From assembly GCF_029338255.1 (NCBI RefSeq), contig NZ_CP119787.1, positions 1,054,001 to 1,118,000 of the forward strand: a stretch of DNA of 64,000 nt, given 5' to 3'. The notes below the pieces were generated by a model. It ran no database searches. It was not told the DNA's origin and saw only the letters and a program-made list of their open reading frames with translations. Below are positions 28,233-37,230 of the stretch, in pieces; the stretch's first letter is position 1; every line of letters begins with the position of its first letter. The DNA is from Haloarcula halobia. GTDB taxonomy: Archaea > Halobacteriota > Halobacteria > Halobacteriales > Haloarculaceae. The translations under genes were made by a program, and so were the position numbers.

Positions 28233-29048
28233 TCAGTCACCGGCCAGCGAGCACTGCCCCTCGTATGTGGCCTCGCTGACGGTCTCGATGACGGGGGCCT
28301 CGCCACAGACCGGACAGTCCGGGTGCTGTGTGACCGGCACCTCGTCGAGGTGCATCGACCCGGCGTCGAAGGCCAGCAGGCGCCCCTCCAGGGACTCGCC
28401 GTAGTCCATCGCGAGCTTGACCACCTCCGTCGCCTGCATGCAGCCGATGGTGCCCGGGAGCACGCCCAGCACCCCGGCGGTCGAACAGTCCGGGACGGTC
28501 CCCGCCGGCGGCGCCTCGGGGAACAGACACCGGTAACACGGCCCCCCGCCGGAGAACGTCGTCACCTGCCCCTCGAAGCGAAAGACCGCGCCGTGGGAGA
28601 AGGGGACGCCGGCGAGCGTGCAGGCGTCGTTGACCAGGAACCGGGTGGGGAAGTTGTCCGACGCGTCGACGACGATGTCGTAGGCCTCGACCAGGCCCGG
28701 GGCGTTGTCCGTCGCGAACCGCGTCCGGTGGCCCTCGACGGTGACGTCCGGGTTCAGGTCGTTGACGAACTCGGTGGCGCTCTCGACTTTGGGCCGGCCC
28801 ACGTCGTCGTCGCCGTGGATGACCTGGCGCTGGAGGTTCGACCGCTCGACCACGTCGTCGTCGACGATACCGAGGGTGCCGACCCCGGCGGCCGCGAGGT
28901 ACTGCAGGACCGGCGAGCCAAGTCCCCCGGCCCCGACGACCAGCACCGACGAGTCGAGCAGCGCCGCCTGTCCCTCGGGGCCCACCCCGTCCATGATGAT
29001 GTGCCGCGAGTAGCGGTCGAGCTGTTCGGGGTCCAGGTTCGGTCGCAT
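28233..29048 (-). CDS. ubaA: UbaA, E1-like activating enzyme for SAMPs (MoeB/ThiF family)
   Basis: This 271-residue protein has the ATP-binding loop 'GAGGLGSPV' (39-47), the adenylation motif 'RSNLQRQVI' (69-77), the zinc cysteines C171/C174 and C245/C248, and the catalytic Cys C188 in 'DCSTAGVLGVLPG'. In haloarchaea UbaA adenylates the C-terminal Gly of SAMP1 and SAMP2, serving both protein conjugation (sampylation) and sulfur transfer for molybdopterin and tRNA thiolation. The window also encodes SAMP1 and further beta-grasp and Moco genes about 10-20 kb away, which would be its clients. Confidence 0.93.
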   Translation of the reverse strand: MRPNLDPEQLDRYSRHIIMDGVGPEGQAALLDSSVLVVGAGGLGSPVLQYLAAAGVGTLGIVDDDVVERSNLQRQVIHGDDDVGRPKVESATEFVNDLNPDVTVEGHRTRFATDNAPGLVEAYDIVVDASDNFPTRFLVNDACTLAGVPFSHGAVFRFEGQVTTFSGGGPCYRCLFPEAPPAGTVPDCSTAGVLGVLPGTIGCMQATEVVKLAMDYGESLEGRLLAFDAGSMHLDEVPVTQHPDCPVCGEAPVIETVSEATYEGQCSLAGD

Positions 29049-29101
29049 ACGCCCCGTTGACGGGCCGGAAAGATAAAGAGCGGGATGGGGGCGACGGGCG
29101 T

Positions 29102-30088
29102 TCAGTTGTCGCGCTGCAGGTCCGCGACCAGGTCGTCCATCTTCCGGTTGATGCTCGAGATCTGGTCGGTCTGGGCGACGGCCTCGTCGGCGATGTCGGC
29201 CGTGCTGTCGGCGATCTCTTCGGCGGCGCCGGTGGCCTGGTCGACCATGCTGGCGACCTCCTCGGTCGAGGCTGCCTGCTGGTCGGTCGCCGTCGCGACC
29301 TCCTCGATGCCGTGGTTGACCTCCGTGACGGTGTCGCCGATCTCGTCGAGAATCTCCGTGGACTCCTCGACGGTGGAGATGCCCGCTTCTATCTCCTCGT
29401 TGCTCTCCTCTAAGCTCTCGACGGCGTTCCGGGTGTCGTCCTGGATGCCGTCGATCATGTTCTCGATGGTGGTCGCCTGCTCCTGGGACTCCTCGGCGAG
29501 GCTCTTGACCTCGTCGGCGACGACCGCGAACCCCTCGCCGGCCTCACCCGCCCGGGCGGCCTCGATTGAGGCGTTCAGCGCCAGCATGTTGGTCTGGTCG
29601 GCGATGTCGTTGATGACCTCGACGATGGCGTCTATCTCCTCGACGCCCTCCTGGATGGTCCTGACGTCCTGCGCGACGCTGTCGGCGGCCTGCTGGATGC
29701 TCTCCATCGCCTCGTGGACGTCCTCGGCGTTGTCCTGGCCGCGTCCGGCGAGCTCTTTGGCCTCGCGGGCCGCCGCCGACACCTCCTCGGAGGAGGAGGC
29801 GATCTCCTCGACCGACGCCGAGAGGTTCGAGACCTCGCTTGCGACCTCGGCCATGCCCTCGTACTGTTCTGCGGCCTGTTCGCGGATGTCGTCGGTCTCC
29901 TCGGCGATGTCGACCGAGGAGTCCTCGAGTTCCGCCAGCAGCGTCTGTATCTCGCTGGCGGTATCGTGATCGTAGCCGGCCTGCCTGTCGATGTCCTCCG
30001 CGACGTCGCCCTCGATGTCCGTGTCGATGTCGTCGTCGACGTCCGCGTCGGCGGCAATCTCCGTCGCTCCCATGCTACGCTCAGACAT
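29102..30088 (-). CDS. Soluble methyl-accepting chemotaxis transducer
   Basis: The 328 residues form a long antiparallel coiled coil with no membrane helix and no HAMP domain. The signalling tip '[24 protein letters not shown]' (quoted in part) lies near residues 165-190. Glu-rich heptads on both sides contain probable methylation sites (for example 'ASSSEEVS' and '[10 protein letters not shown]'). The first 60 residues are acidic and lack a recognisable sensor fold. It should signal to CheA/CheW in the cytoplasm in response to a ligand or partner not identifiable here. A strong TATA box lies 26 nt upstream. Confidence 0.9.
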   Translation of the reverse strand: MSERSMGATEIAADADVDDDIDTDIEGDVAEDIDRQAGYDHDTASEIQTLLAELEDSSVDIAEETDDIREQAAEQYEGMAEVASEVSNLSASVEEIASSSEEVSAAAREAKELAGRGQDNAEDVHEAMESIQQAADSVAQDVRTIQEGVEEIDAIVEVINDIADQTNMLALNASIEAARAGEAGEGFAVVADEVKSLAEESQEQATTIENMIDGIQDDTRNAVESLEESNEEIEAGISTVEESTEILDEIGDTVTEVNHGIEEVATATDQQAASTEEVASMVDQATGAAEEIADSTADIADEAVAQTDQISSINRKMDDLVADLQRDN

Positions 30089-30108
30089 TGTGTTCCCTCT
30101 TTTGCTCT

Positions 30109-30119
30109 TGTATATAAAA
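30109..30119 (-). promoter_or_regulatory. TATA box of the chemotaxis transducer
   Basis: On the minus strand the sequence reads TTTTTATATA, centred about 26 nt before ATG 30088. It is one of the most AT-rich boxes in the window and predicts a leaderless mRNA. Confidence 0.6.
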
Positions 30120-30346
30120 AAGGGCATACCTACGTCCCGCCGACTGAAAACCGGCCGGTCCCCCGGTCGGCACTCGGCGGGCCACTCGTGGATGGACACG
30201 CCCTCACGGCCCGTCCCCCGCGGTCGAACTCGACGTCGTGGGTCGGGTGCGCCGCGAAAACCGACCCTGGGGAGCGCGCCGGGACGGCGGCCGCGGCTTC
30301 GTGGGCGACGCAAAACTGATTACTGTCCCAGCGCTCCGTCTGCCCA

Positions 30347-31504
30347 ATGGTGATCATACGAAACGGTCTCGTCCACACGCAGACCGAGCGCGGGACCGTC
30401 GAGGCCGACCTCTGTTTTCGGGACGGCGAGGTCGTCTCGGTCGGTGACGTCGAGGCACGCGCAGACGAGACGATACTCGACGCCGACGGGGGTCACGTCA
30501 CGCCGGGGCTGGTCGACGCACACAGCCACGTCGGGCTCTCGGAGTGGGGCGAACCCGAGGACTACGACATCAACGAGCTGACCGAACCGGTGACCCCCCA
30601 CGTGTCGGCACTGGACGGGTTCCACCCCGGCGACGAGGAACTGGCGAAGGCCTGTCAGGGTGGGGTCACGACGGTCTCTGCCCGGATGGGGAGCGCGAAC
30701 GTCGTCGGTGGCATCACCTGCTCGATGAAGACCCACGGGGAGACTGCCGACGGGATGCTCGTCCGCGAGGACGGGATGAAGGCCGCGATGGGCGAGAACC
30801 CAAAGCGGATCCACGGCGAGGAGAACGACAGACAGCCCTCGACCAGGCCGGGCGTCGCTGCGATGCTCCGGAGCACCCTGATGAAAGCCGAAGACTACGT
30901 CGCGCGCAAGGAGCACGCTCGGGACGAGGGGGATGCCTTCGAGCGCGACCTGGGGATGGAGAACCTCTCGCGGGTTCTCGACGGCGACCTCGCGCTGCGG
31001 GTCCACGCACACCGGGCCGACGACATCAGGAGCGTGTTCCGGATCGCAGACGAGTTCGACGTCACGAACCTCTCTATCGAGCACGCCACCGAGGGTCACC
31101 GGATCGCCGAGGAGTTCGTCTCGCGGGCGGTCCCGGCCGTCGTCGGGCCGAGCTTCGTCAGCGCCACGAAGTACGAACTCCGGAACGTCTCCTTCGAAAC
31201 GCCGGCGAGACTGCACGACGCGGGCGTTGCGGTCGCGATCCAGACGGACGCCCCGGTCCTCCCACAGCAGTATCTCGACGTCTGTGTCGGCCTGGCCGTC
31301 CGCGAGGGGCTGCCCAGCGAGGCCGCCCTCGATACGGTCACCACGACGCCGGCGAAACTGCTGGGTATCGACGACCGCGTGGGGACGCTCGACCCGGGGA
31401 CCGACGCCGACCTCGTCGTCTGGGACGGCCCCTTCTATCGCCTGCAGACGAACCCGGAACACGTCTTCGTCGATGGCAAACAGTTCCACGGCGACGCGCT
31501 CTGA
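30347..31504 (+). CDS. Amidohydrolase-family metal-dependent hydrolase
   Basis: This 385-residue TIM-barrel protein has the metal ligands H59/H61 in 'DAHSHVG', two further histidines in 'LRVHAHRAD' and 'LSIEHATEGH', and the catalytic Asp in 'AIQTDAPVL'. These are the hallmarks of the imidazolonepropionase-like branch of the amidohydrolase superfamily. The typical C-terminal 'GTLDPGTDADLVVWDG' is present. Residues 105-180 hold a loop rich in Gly, Asn and Lys. Substrate cannot be deduced; cyclic amides, ureas or peptidic amides are possible. It stands alone, with a TATA-like stretch about 27 nt upstream. Confidence 0.88.
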   Translation: MVIIRNGLVHTQTERGTVEADLCFRDGEVVSVGDVEARADETILDADGGHVTPGLVDAHSHVGLSEWGEPEDYDINELTEPVTPHVSALDGFHPGDEELAKACQGGVTTVSARMGSANVVGGITCSMKTHGETADGMLVREDGMKAAMGENPKRIHGEENDRQPSTRPGVAAMLRSTLMKAEDYVARKEHARDEGDAFERDLGMENLSRVLDGDLALRVHAHRADDIRSVFRIADEFDVTNLSIEHATEGHRIAEEFVSRAVPAVVGPSFVSATKYELRNVSFETPARLHDAGVAVAIQTDAPVLPQQYLDVCVGLAVREGLPSEAALDTVTTTPAKLLGIDDRVGTLDPGTDADLVVWDGPFYRLQTNPEHVFVDGKQFHGDAL

Positions 31505-31543
31505 ACCGGGGTCAGACCCAGCGCCGTGACCGGCCGGGACACG

Positions 31544-33325
31544 CTATCGATGGACCGACCGGGTGAGCGCAAACACCGACAGGGCGACGAGGAACGCGCC
31601 CATCAGGCCTTCCACGGCCGAGACGAACCGGAGGGCGTACGTGACGTCCCCGCCGACGGGACTGCCCAGGATGAACGTGATGAAGCTCTGGAAGCTCAGG
31701 AGCAGTATCTCCCGCGGCGGGTGGTCCGTGCCGGGCCCGAGGTGGGTGATCCCGGCGAAGACGAACGCGAACGCGACGATGGTCGCCAGCGAGGCGAGCA
31801 GGACGCGATGGGGTTTCTCGCCGTAGCCGGTCGTGGCCGCGAGCACGACGTTGGCGACCCACGCGCCCGCAGCCGAGAGTCGCTCGAAGACCGTCGTCGA
31901 GCCGTTGGCGGCCGGTCGCCCGTTGAGTGCGACCTCGGCGTGGCCCTTCCGGCGGAAGGCGAGCTCTTTCTGGAAGAAGCGAGCGGCCGCCTTGTTGTCC
32001 CCGGCCTTGTTCGCGCCGTTCTTGGCCTTCAGATACGTCGTCTCGTCGAGCGACTTCTCGTCGACGCCGGGCGCTGTCCGCCCGAGGAGCGAGCGTCCGA
32101 ACCAGGCAACGGGGGTCGCGAGCGAGGCGAGGCGGTCCCGGGCCGCCCGGAGCGGCCCCGATTCGGTCTGCGTGTCGGCTATCGGTCCGTCCGCGACGGT
32201 GTGGATCGTCCAGTTCGACCTGAGCAGGAGCGGGCGGTGTCGGCCGAAGTCGAACCCGTCGAAGGTCGTGTTCGTGAAGAATATGCGCTCGAAGCCGTTC
32301 CCGGGAACGTCCTGTAGCCGGACGTCGCCGATCGTCGCGTCCGTGAAATCGTACGTGACGTGCCCCTCGTCGGGTTGTCCGAGCTCCCCCGCCGGTACCG
32401 AACAGCCGGTCAGGTCGACCCAGTTGCCCGCCACCGAGGTGTCCTCGAAGAGGAATCGCCCCTCGACGTCGAGGTCCTCGAAGGTCAGTTTCCCCCCGAA
32501 CGTCGACTCACGGACGACGACGTCCCCCTCGATACTCCCGCCGCGAATGAGGTTGTTCGGCTCGTTGGTCTCGTCGAAGGTCTCGAACGTGGAGCGGACA
32601 CACCAGAGGTTCCCGCCGACGTGTTTCGGTTCGACGACGAGCGCTCCTGTACAGTCGATCCGCGAGAAACAGCTGTATCCGTCGACCTCGGCGTCGGCGA
32701 GTCGGAGGTTCCCGCCGATGTCGGCGCCAGCGAGACAGAGGTCCTCCCCGACGGAGCAGCGGTCGAAGGACGTCCCGGAGCCGAACTCGGCGTGGATCGC
32801 CCAGACGTGCCGGGAGAACGTCGCGTCGGTGAAATCCACCGGTCCACGGAAGACCGCATCGGAGACGTCGAAGTCGGCACGGATCTGTGCCCGGTGGAAC
32901 GTCGTCTCGCCCTCGACGACGGTCCCGACGAGACGGATCGGGTTCGTCGTCACGAGCCGGTCTAACTCCAACGCACCCGCCACGGTGGAGAACCGGAGGT
33001 CTATCGGGCGGTTCCCCTCCCCTTCGAGCACGAGATGTGAGAGCGATACGTCGTCGAACTCGGCGCCGAGAAACCGGTTCTCGGCCACCGCGTCGACGTC
33101 TGTCTCGGCTGCCGGTGTCGCCACCTCCTCGACCAGTCGCTCCGCCACCGCCTGGCTGTCCGTCTCGTCCACAGGTCGGTGAAAGAGGCAGGCCCCGTCG
33201 CCCTCGACCGGACGGTCACACGACCACCCGGTCGGCACGGACTCCTCGAGGCGGAAGTCCCGTCCCCGGTCTTCCCGCCACTCCGCCAGATCGAATACGT
33301 AGTCGCACGTACTGTCGGACGTCAT
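31544..33325 (-). CDS. Pentapeptide-like beta-helix protein with C-terminal ion-channel-like module
   Basis: The 593 residues have a Cys-containing N-terminal part (about 1-75). A right-handed beta-helix region of pentapeptide-like strands follows (about 85-365), with motifs such as 'FRGPVDFTDATF' and 'GNLRLADAEVDG'. Then come a helical linker with 'AARFFQKELAFRRKG' and a C-terminal two-helix module. TM1 is 'HRVLLASLATIVAFAFVFAGI', a pore-helix-like segment is 'LLSFQSFITFILGSPVGG', and TM2 is 'VSAVEGLMGAFLVALSVFALTR' (quoted in part). This is the layout of pentapeptide-repeat proteins with an Ion_trans_2 end, but the filter lacks GYG. The ion and trigger are unknown. Confidence 0.72.
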   Translation of the reverse strand: MTSDSTCDYVFDLAEWREDRGRDFRLEESVPTGWSCDRPVEGDGACLFHRPVDETDSQAVAERLVEEVATPAAETDVDAVAENRFLGAEFDDVSLSHLVLEGEGNRPIDLRFSTVAGALELDRLVTTNPIRLVGTVVEGETTFHRAQIRADFDVSDAVFRGPVDFTDATFSRHVWAIHAEFGSGTSFDRCSVGEDLCLAGADIGGNLRLADAEVDGYSCFSRIDCTGALVVEPKHVGGNLWCVRSTFETFDETNEPNNLIRGGSIEGDVVVRESTFGGKLTFEDLDVEGRFLFEDTSVAGNWVDLTGCSVPAGELGQPDEGHVTYDFTDATIGDVRLQDVPGNGFERIFFTNTTFDGFDFGRHRPLLLRSNWTIHTVADGPIADTQTESGPLRAARDRLASLATPVAWFGRSLLGRTAPGVDEKSLDETTYLKAKNGANKAGDNKAAARFFQKELAFRRKGHAEVALNGRPAANGSTTVFERLSAAGAWVANVVLAATTGYGEKPHRVLLASLATIVAFAFVFAGITHLGPGTDHPPREILLLSFQSFITFILGSPVGGDVTYALRFVSAVEGLMGAFLVALSVFALTRSVHR

Positions 33326-33387
33326 GGCAACGATTTACCGAGCGTCGTCACGGTACTGATAACTGTCTACAGCGTAACTGCACACTT

Positions 33388-33573
33388 ATGAGTGACGGTT
33401 GGGCCGAACAGTGGTCCGGTGACTGCAGCAGGTGTGGCACCGACTGGATACACTTCGAACGCCGGGTCGACGGGCGGACCCAGCACAGACGCGACGGGTA
33501 TACGCGCCTGTCTGACTGGACGCTCGAGTGCGACGAGTGTGACTACATCAGCAACCCGAAACGGCAGTTCTAG
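33388..33573 (+). CDS. Small zinc-ribbon protein
   Basis: This 61-residue protein has two CxxC pairs (C13/C16 and C48/C51) flanking a basic and aromatic middle part ('HFERRVDGRTQHRRDGYTR'). It looks like a single zinc ribbon. The basic centre could bind nucleic acid, but this is only an impression. ATG at 33388 is divergent from the channel-like gene, 62 bp away. I do not recognise a named family. Confidence 0.6.
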   Translation: MSDGWAEQWSGDCSRCGTDWIHFERRVDGRTQHRRDGYTRLSDWTLECDECDYISNPKRQF

Positions 33574-34023
33574 GGCACCAGCACCGCCAAAATCCTCCCC
33601 CGGACCCAGAAACGGCGTGGGGGCGGAACCGCCGCAGTCGAGGCTGATACTTTCCTGCCGGTACACCGCGCCGTGGGCCGTTTACGTTGGTTTGATCATG
33701 GTGAGTGATGGATTCGGTCGTTCACGCACTGTTCGGGCCGGAGGCCCGCCCTCACCCGTTCATTTAGGACCGTGAAGGATAAATTTACCGACGGGCGCCC
33801 TGACCAGATTCGCGCGACTGTGCTGCCGGTGTCCGTCCGGAGCGGCTTTCGCAACCACGGGGTCAGGGGTACCGACACGAAGGAACGAGCGGACGCGTCG
33901 GGCGACACAGCAAAGAGACCCGTCCGGGAAGGTCGATTCCAGAGGGGGAGCCCCCCGAAACCGGCGGTCACGCAGTCGACCTGCGTCCGGTAGCTTTTAT
34001 ACGCGAGTTCCGAACAGAGACCC
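33574..34023. other. 450-bp intergenic region with an orphan TATA-like box
   Basis: No protein gene with haloarchaeal codon use is seen in either direction. 'GGATAAATTTA' at 33777-33787 is a good TATA match, but no start codon or ORF follows at +27. A second box, TTTTATA at 33995-34001, belongs to the M24 peptidase gene at 34024. A GC-rich hairpin GGGCC-GGA-GGCCC lies near 33735-33747. Confidence 0.45.
33995..34001 (+). promoter_or_regulatory. TATA box of the M24 peptidase gene
   Basis: 'TTTTATA' centred 26 nt before ATG 34024, indicating a leaderless transcript. Confidence 0.55.
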
Positions 34024-35187
34024 ATGTTCCGTCTTCCGGCGTCGGCCCGCGATCGGCGACTCGACACCGTCCGCGAGCGCATCGCCGAGGAAGGCGTCGA
34101 CGCCGGTGTCTGGTTCGACGCGACGAGCATCGAGTACCTCGCCGGGTTCCCCCACGTCGTCACCGAACGCCCGGTGGTGCTCGTCGTGACCGCCGAGACC
34201 GTCGCGCTGGTCGTCCCCCGACTGGAGGTCGAGCGGGCACGTGCGGTCGAGCACGTCGACGCGGTGCATCACTACTTCGATTACCCGGCAGCGTCCCCGA
34301 TGGGGACCGTCCGCGAGACGCTCGACAGCCTCGGCGTCGGGTCGGTCGCGGCCGACGCCGGGTCACCGCCGTCGGTCATGGGATACGAGGGCCCCTCGCT
34401 CGACGAGTTCGTCGACGTCAGGGAGCAGTCGTGGGTCCGGGAGGCCCGGCGCGAGAAGTCCGCGGCCGAGCTGGAACTGATACGCGAATCGGCGCGGTGG
34501 GCCGACCGGGTCCACGACCACCTCGCCGGACTCGTCCGTCCGGGCGCGAATCCGCTGACCGTCTCGGAGCGAGCGATGACCGCGGGGACCGAGTCGCTGA
34601 CGGCCGAACTCGGCGACGACTACGAGGCACGGACGCGGTTCGACGGCCCCGTCATCGCGGGCATCGTGAGCGGCGAGCGGACGGGTCGACCGCACGCCTA
34701 CACGTCCAACGACCCGCTCGAACCCGGCGACTCGCTCATCACCGGCGTCGTCGTGGATATCGGGGGCTACCAGGCCGAGCTCGAGCGGACCATGTTCGTC
34801 GGCCACCCGGACGACAGGGCACGCGAGTACTTCGAGATAATGTGTGCGGCCCAGTCTGCGGCGATCGATAGCATCGCACCGGGCGTTCCGGTTGCGACAG
34901 TCGAGCGAACGGCCCGTGACTACTTCGAAGAGCGGGGGGTCCTCGAGTTCACGCGACACCACAGCGGCCACGCCCTCGGGATGGAACTCCACGAACCCCC
35001 GTACCTCGACCGGGGGAGCGACGCGACGATACGGGCGGGCGACGTCTACGCCGTCGAACCGGCGCTGTACACCGACGTGGGCGGGTTCAGACACTCCGAT
35101 ACCGTGGTCGTGACCGCCGACGGTGCCGAGCGCATCACCGAGACGCCGCGCGGATTCGAGGCGAACGTCCTCCCGACCGACGACTAG
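34024..35187 (+). CDS. M24-family (Xaa-Pro dipeptidase-like) peptidase
   Basis: The 387 residues have an N-terminal creatinase-like domain (1-125) and a C-terminal pita-bread domain. The metal-site motifs appear in order: 'VVVDIGGYQAELERTMF', 'HHSGHALGMELHEPP', 'VEPALYTD' and 'GGFRHSDTVVVT'. At two places the residues differ from the textbook aminopeptidase P pattern: the usual second Asp is the Glu of 'ELERT', and the last Glu position reads HSD. Both variants are known in M24 relatives and may alter metal affinity or activity. It is cytoplasmic, with a GNAT gene 30 bp downstream. Confidence 0.87.
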   Translation: MFRLPASARDRRLDTVRERIAEEGVDAGVWFDATSIEYLAGFPHVVTERPVVLVVTAETVALVVPRLEVERARAVEHVDAVHHYFDYPAASPMGTVRETLDSLGVGSVAADAGSPPSVMGYEGPSLDEFVDVREQSWVREARREKSAAELELIRESARWADRVHDHLAGLVRPGANPLTVSERAMTAGTESLTAELGDDYEARTRFDGPVIAGIVSGERTGRPHAYTSNDPLEPGDSLITGVVVDIGGYQAELERTMFVGHPDDRAREYFEIMCAAQSAAIDSIAPGVPVATVERTARDYFEERGVLEFTRHHSGHALGMELHEPPYLDRGSDATIRAGDVYAVEPALYTDVGGFRHSDTVVVTADGAERITETPRGFEANVLPTDD

Positions 35188-35217
35188 TCGGCGCACCTGC
35201 CTTCGTCCCGGGGTATC

Positions 35218-35997
35218 ATGGTCCGTCGACCGATGGGTGTCCCTATGGCCCGCGATATCGTGACCGAGGCGAACGCGAACATGGCGACGACCTTCGAGCA
35301 CATCGCGGCCCACGTCTCGGGCGGTGAGACCCGTCGGCACGGGGCCGCACTCGCCGTCTCGGCCGGCCTCCCGCTCCCGGTGTACAACCAGATATTCGCG
35401 TTCGACGCGCCACCCGACGACATCGCGGCCGCAGTGGCGTGGATGCGTGCCCGCGACGTCCCCTTCCTGGTGGGTGTGACCGAAGGCGAGCAAGAGCGCG
35501 TCCGGGAGGCCGACGCCGGGTTGGCGCTCCTCGACGAACCCGAACTCGGCCTGGCGTACCGCTCGCTCGATGCCGTGCCGGCCGACGAGGGGCGTGTCGA
35601 CGTCACGGGGGTGTCGGGGTCGGCCGACTTCGCCGACTTCGTGTCCGTCTATACGGCGGTCTTCGGGAGGGACGAACGCGTCGCCGAACGGGTCCACCGG
35701 GCGGTCGCGGCCGCCGACGGCACCGACTTGTACGTCGGCCGGGTCGACGGTCGGCCCGTCGCCAGTGGCGTCCTCGTCCGGACCGGCGACGTGGCCGGCA
35801 TCTACACTGTCGGCGTCGTCGAACCGTTCCGCGGTCGCGGCATCGGCAAAGCGACAACCCGCGCGCTGCTCCGTGCGGGCCGAGCCGATGGCTGTGAGGT
35901 GGGCGTGGTCCAGGCCGAGGCGTCTGTCGCACCGCTCTACGAGAACCTGGGGTTCGAACCCGTCGTCAGGTACCGGTACTTCCAGCCGACCGGGTGA
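35218..35997 (+). CDS. GNAT-family N-acetyltransferase
   Basis: This 259-residue protein has a C-terminal GNAT domain. 'AGIYTVGVVEPFRGRGIGKATTRALL' (quoted in part) holds the acetyl-CoA pyrophosphate loop R-G-R-G-I-G, and 'APLYENLGFEPVVRYRYF' is the typical last strand. The N-terminal 120 residues form a second, degenerate GNAT-like lobe. ATG 35218 is used here, but in-frame ATGs at 35233 and 35245 are equally possible. It probably shares a transcript with the M24 gene. The acceptor substrate is unknown. Confidence 0.82.
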   Translation: MVRRPMGVPMARDIVTEANANMATTFEHIAAHVSGGETRRHGAALAVSAGLPLPVYNQIFAFDAPPDDIAAAVAWMRARDVPFLVGVTEGEQERVREADAGLALLDEPELGLAYRSLDAVPADEGRVDVTGVSGSADFADFVSVYTAVFGRDERVAERVHRAVAAADGTDLYVGRVDGRPVASGVLVRTGDVAGIYTVGVVEPFRGRGIGKATTRALLRAGRADGCEVGVVQAEASVAPLYENLGFEPVVRYRYFQPTG

Positions 35998-36007
35998 GTC
36001 GCCTCGA

Positions 36008-37081
36008 TCACCGACGCCACGACTCTGCGACATCGAGGTACGTCTCGTAACACCGCGACAGCACCGCGAGAGAGACGCTCTCGTTGCCGGTGTGGGCCTC
36101 GCCCGGTTCCGCCGCACCGACCACGACACACTCAGTGCCCGCCTGTGAGAGCCACCCGGCGTCCGTCGCGTGGGGCTTGACGACCTGCTCGGGCGTCCCG
36201 TCCTGGGCGTCGGCGGCCGCGGCCAGCACGAACTCGGCGAACGCAGCGTCCGCACAGGCCATCGGCGGGAGGTCCTGGTCGACCTGCCAGGTGATCCCAC
36301 CGATGACTTCGACGCGCTCCAGCGGCGCGCGTTCGCCGGGGACGGTCCGCTCGTCGACGGTCACCTCGCAGCGCTCGGGGATGACGTTCCACGCCGACCC
36401 GCCGTCGATCTCCGTGACCGCGACGCTCCCCGTCAGGTCGTGGCCCAGCACCGTCGTCTCGGGGAACGCGAGCTCGCGGACCACGTCGACGGCGTCCGTG
36501 GCGCGGTAGATGGCGTTCTCGCCCGCCTCGGGTTCGCTGGCGTGGGCGGGCAGGCCGTCGGCGACGATGGTCGAGCCTCGCCGGCCCTTGTGTGCGACGG
36601 CGACGTCTGTCACGCCCGGCCCCGAGTACCCCGTCGACCCCTCGCCGACGAGGGCGTAGTCCGGGACGAACCCGTCGTCGATGGCCGCCTGACAGCCCAG
36701 GCCGCCCTGCTCCTCGTCGACGAAGGAGGCAAAGACCAGTTCCTCGGTCGGGTCGGCGTCCCTGAAGGCGAGCATCGCGGCGGCGACACACCCCTTCATG
36801 TCGGCGGCGCCCCGGCCGTACAGACGTCCGTCGCGCTCCTCGACGACGTACTCGCCGTCGGCTACCTGCGAGTCGTCCGGCGGGACGACGTCGTGGTGGC
36901 CGACGAGCGCGAGCGACGTCTCGCCGTCTCCCTTGCGAGCGAGGACGTTTCCGTGGTCGTCACGGGTCACGTCGGCCGCTGTCTCGGCCCGGAGCCACGC
37001 CTCGACGTGGTCGCCGGCGGCCGTCTCGTCCTCGTGGCTCGGTATCGCGACCAGTTCACGCGCGAGGTCGGCGACGTCCAT
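36008..37081 (-). CDS. M20-family deacylase (ArgE/DapE-like)
   Basis: The 357 residues have the M20 metal motifs 'LVGHHDVVPPDD' (first His), 'GRGAADMKGCVAAAML' (bridging Asp), catalytic 'DEEQGGLGCQ', and 'VGEGSTGYSG'. A dimerisation domain (about 175-290) contains 'DGLPAHASEPEAGENAI' and the last metal His is in 'GEAHTGNESV'. These enzymes remove succinyl, acetyl or similar groups from amino acids such as lysine or ornithine precursors. No lysine or arginine biosynthesis gene is adjacent, so the exact substrate is open. It is convergent with the GNAT gene. Confidence 0.85.
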   Translation of the reverse strand: MDVADLARELVAIPSHEDETAAGDHVEAWLRAETAADVTRDDHGNVLARKGDGETSLALVGHHDVVPPDDSQVADGEYVVEERDGRLYGRGAADMKGCVAAAMLAFRDADPTEELVFASFVDEEQGGLGCQAAIDDGFVPDYALVGEGSTGYSGPGVTDVAVAHKGRRGSTIVADGLPAHASEPEAGENAIYRATDAVDVVRELAFPETTVLGHDLTGSVAVTEIDGGSAWNVIPERCEVTVDERTVPGERAPLERVEVIGGITWQVDQDLPPMACADAAFAEFVLAAAADAQDGTPEQVVKPHATDAGWLSQAGTECVVVGAAEPGEAHTGNESVSLAVLSRCYETYLDVAESWRR

Positions 37082-37230
37082 ACCGGTCGGTCGGGGGCCG
37101 TGGGTTTGTGTCTTGCTGGAACGGTGCTGTCAGTCCTGGTCCGGGACCGGGCCCTCGAACGCCAGGCCGTACTGCGCGCCGACGGCGCCGGGTGAACATC
37201 CTTATCAATCGACGGCCGCGTACCCACGGT

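Noticed and set aside
31700-31830. 'TTGYGEKP' in the pentapeptide protein as a potassium-channel GYG filter
   Set aside because: It lies before the first C-terminal membrane helix, not between the two helices, and is part of a conserved pre-TM1 segment.
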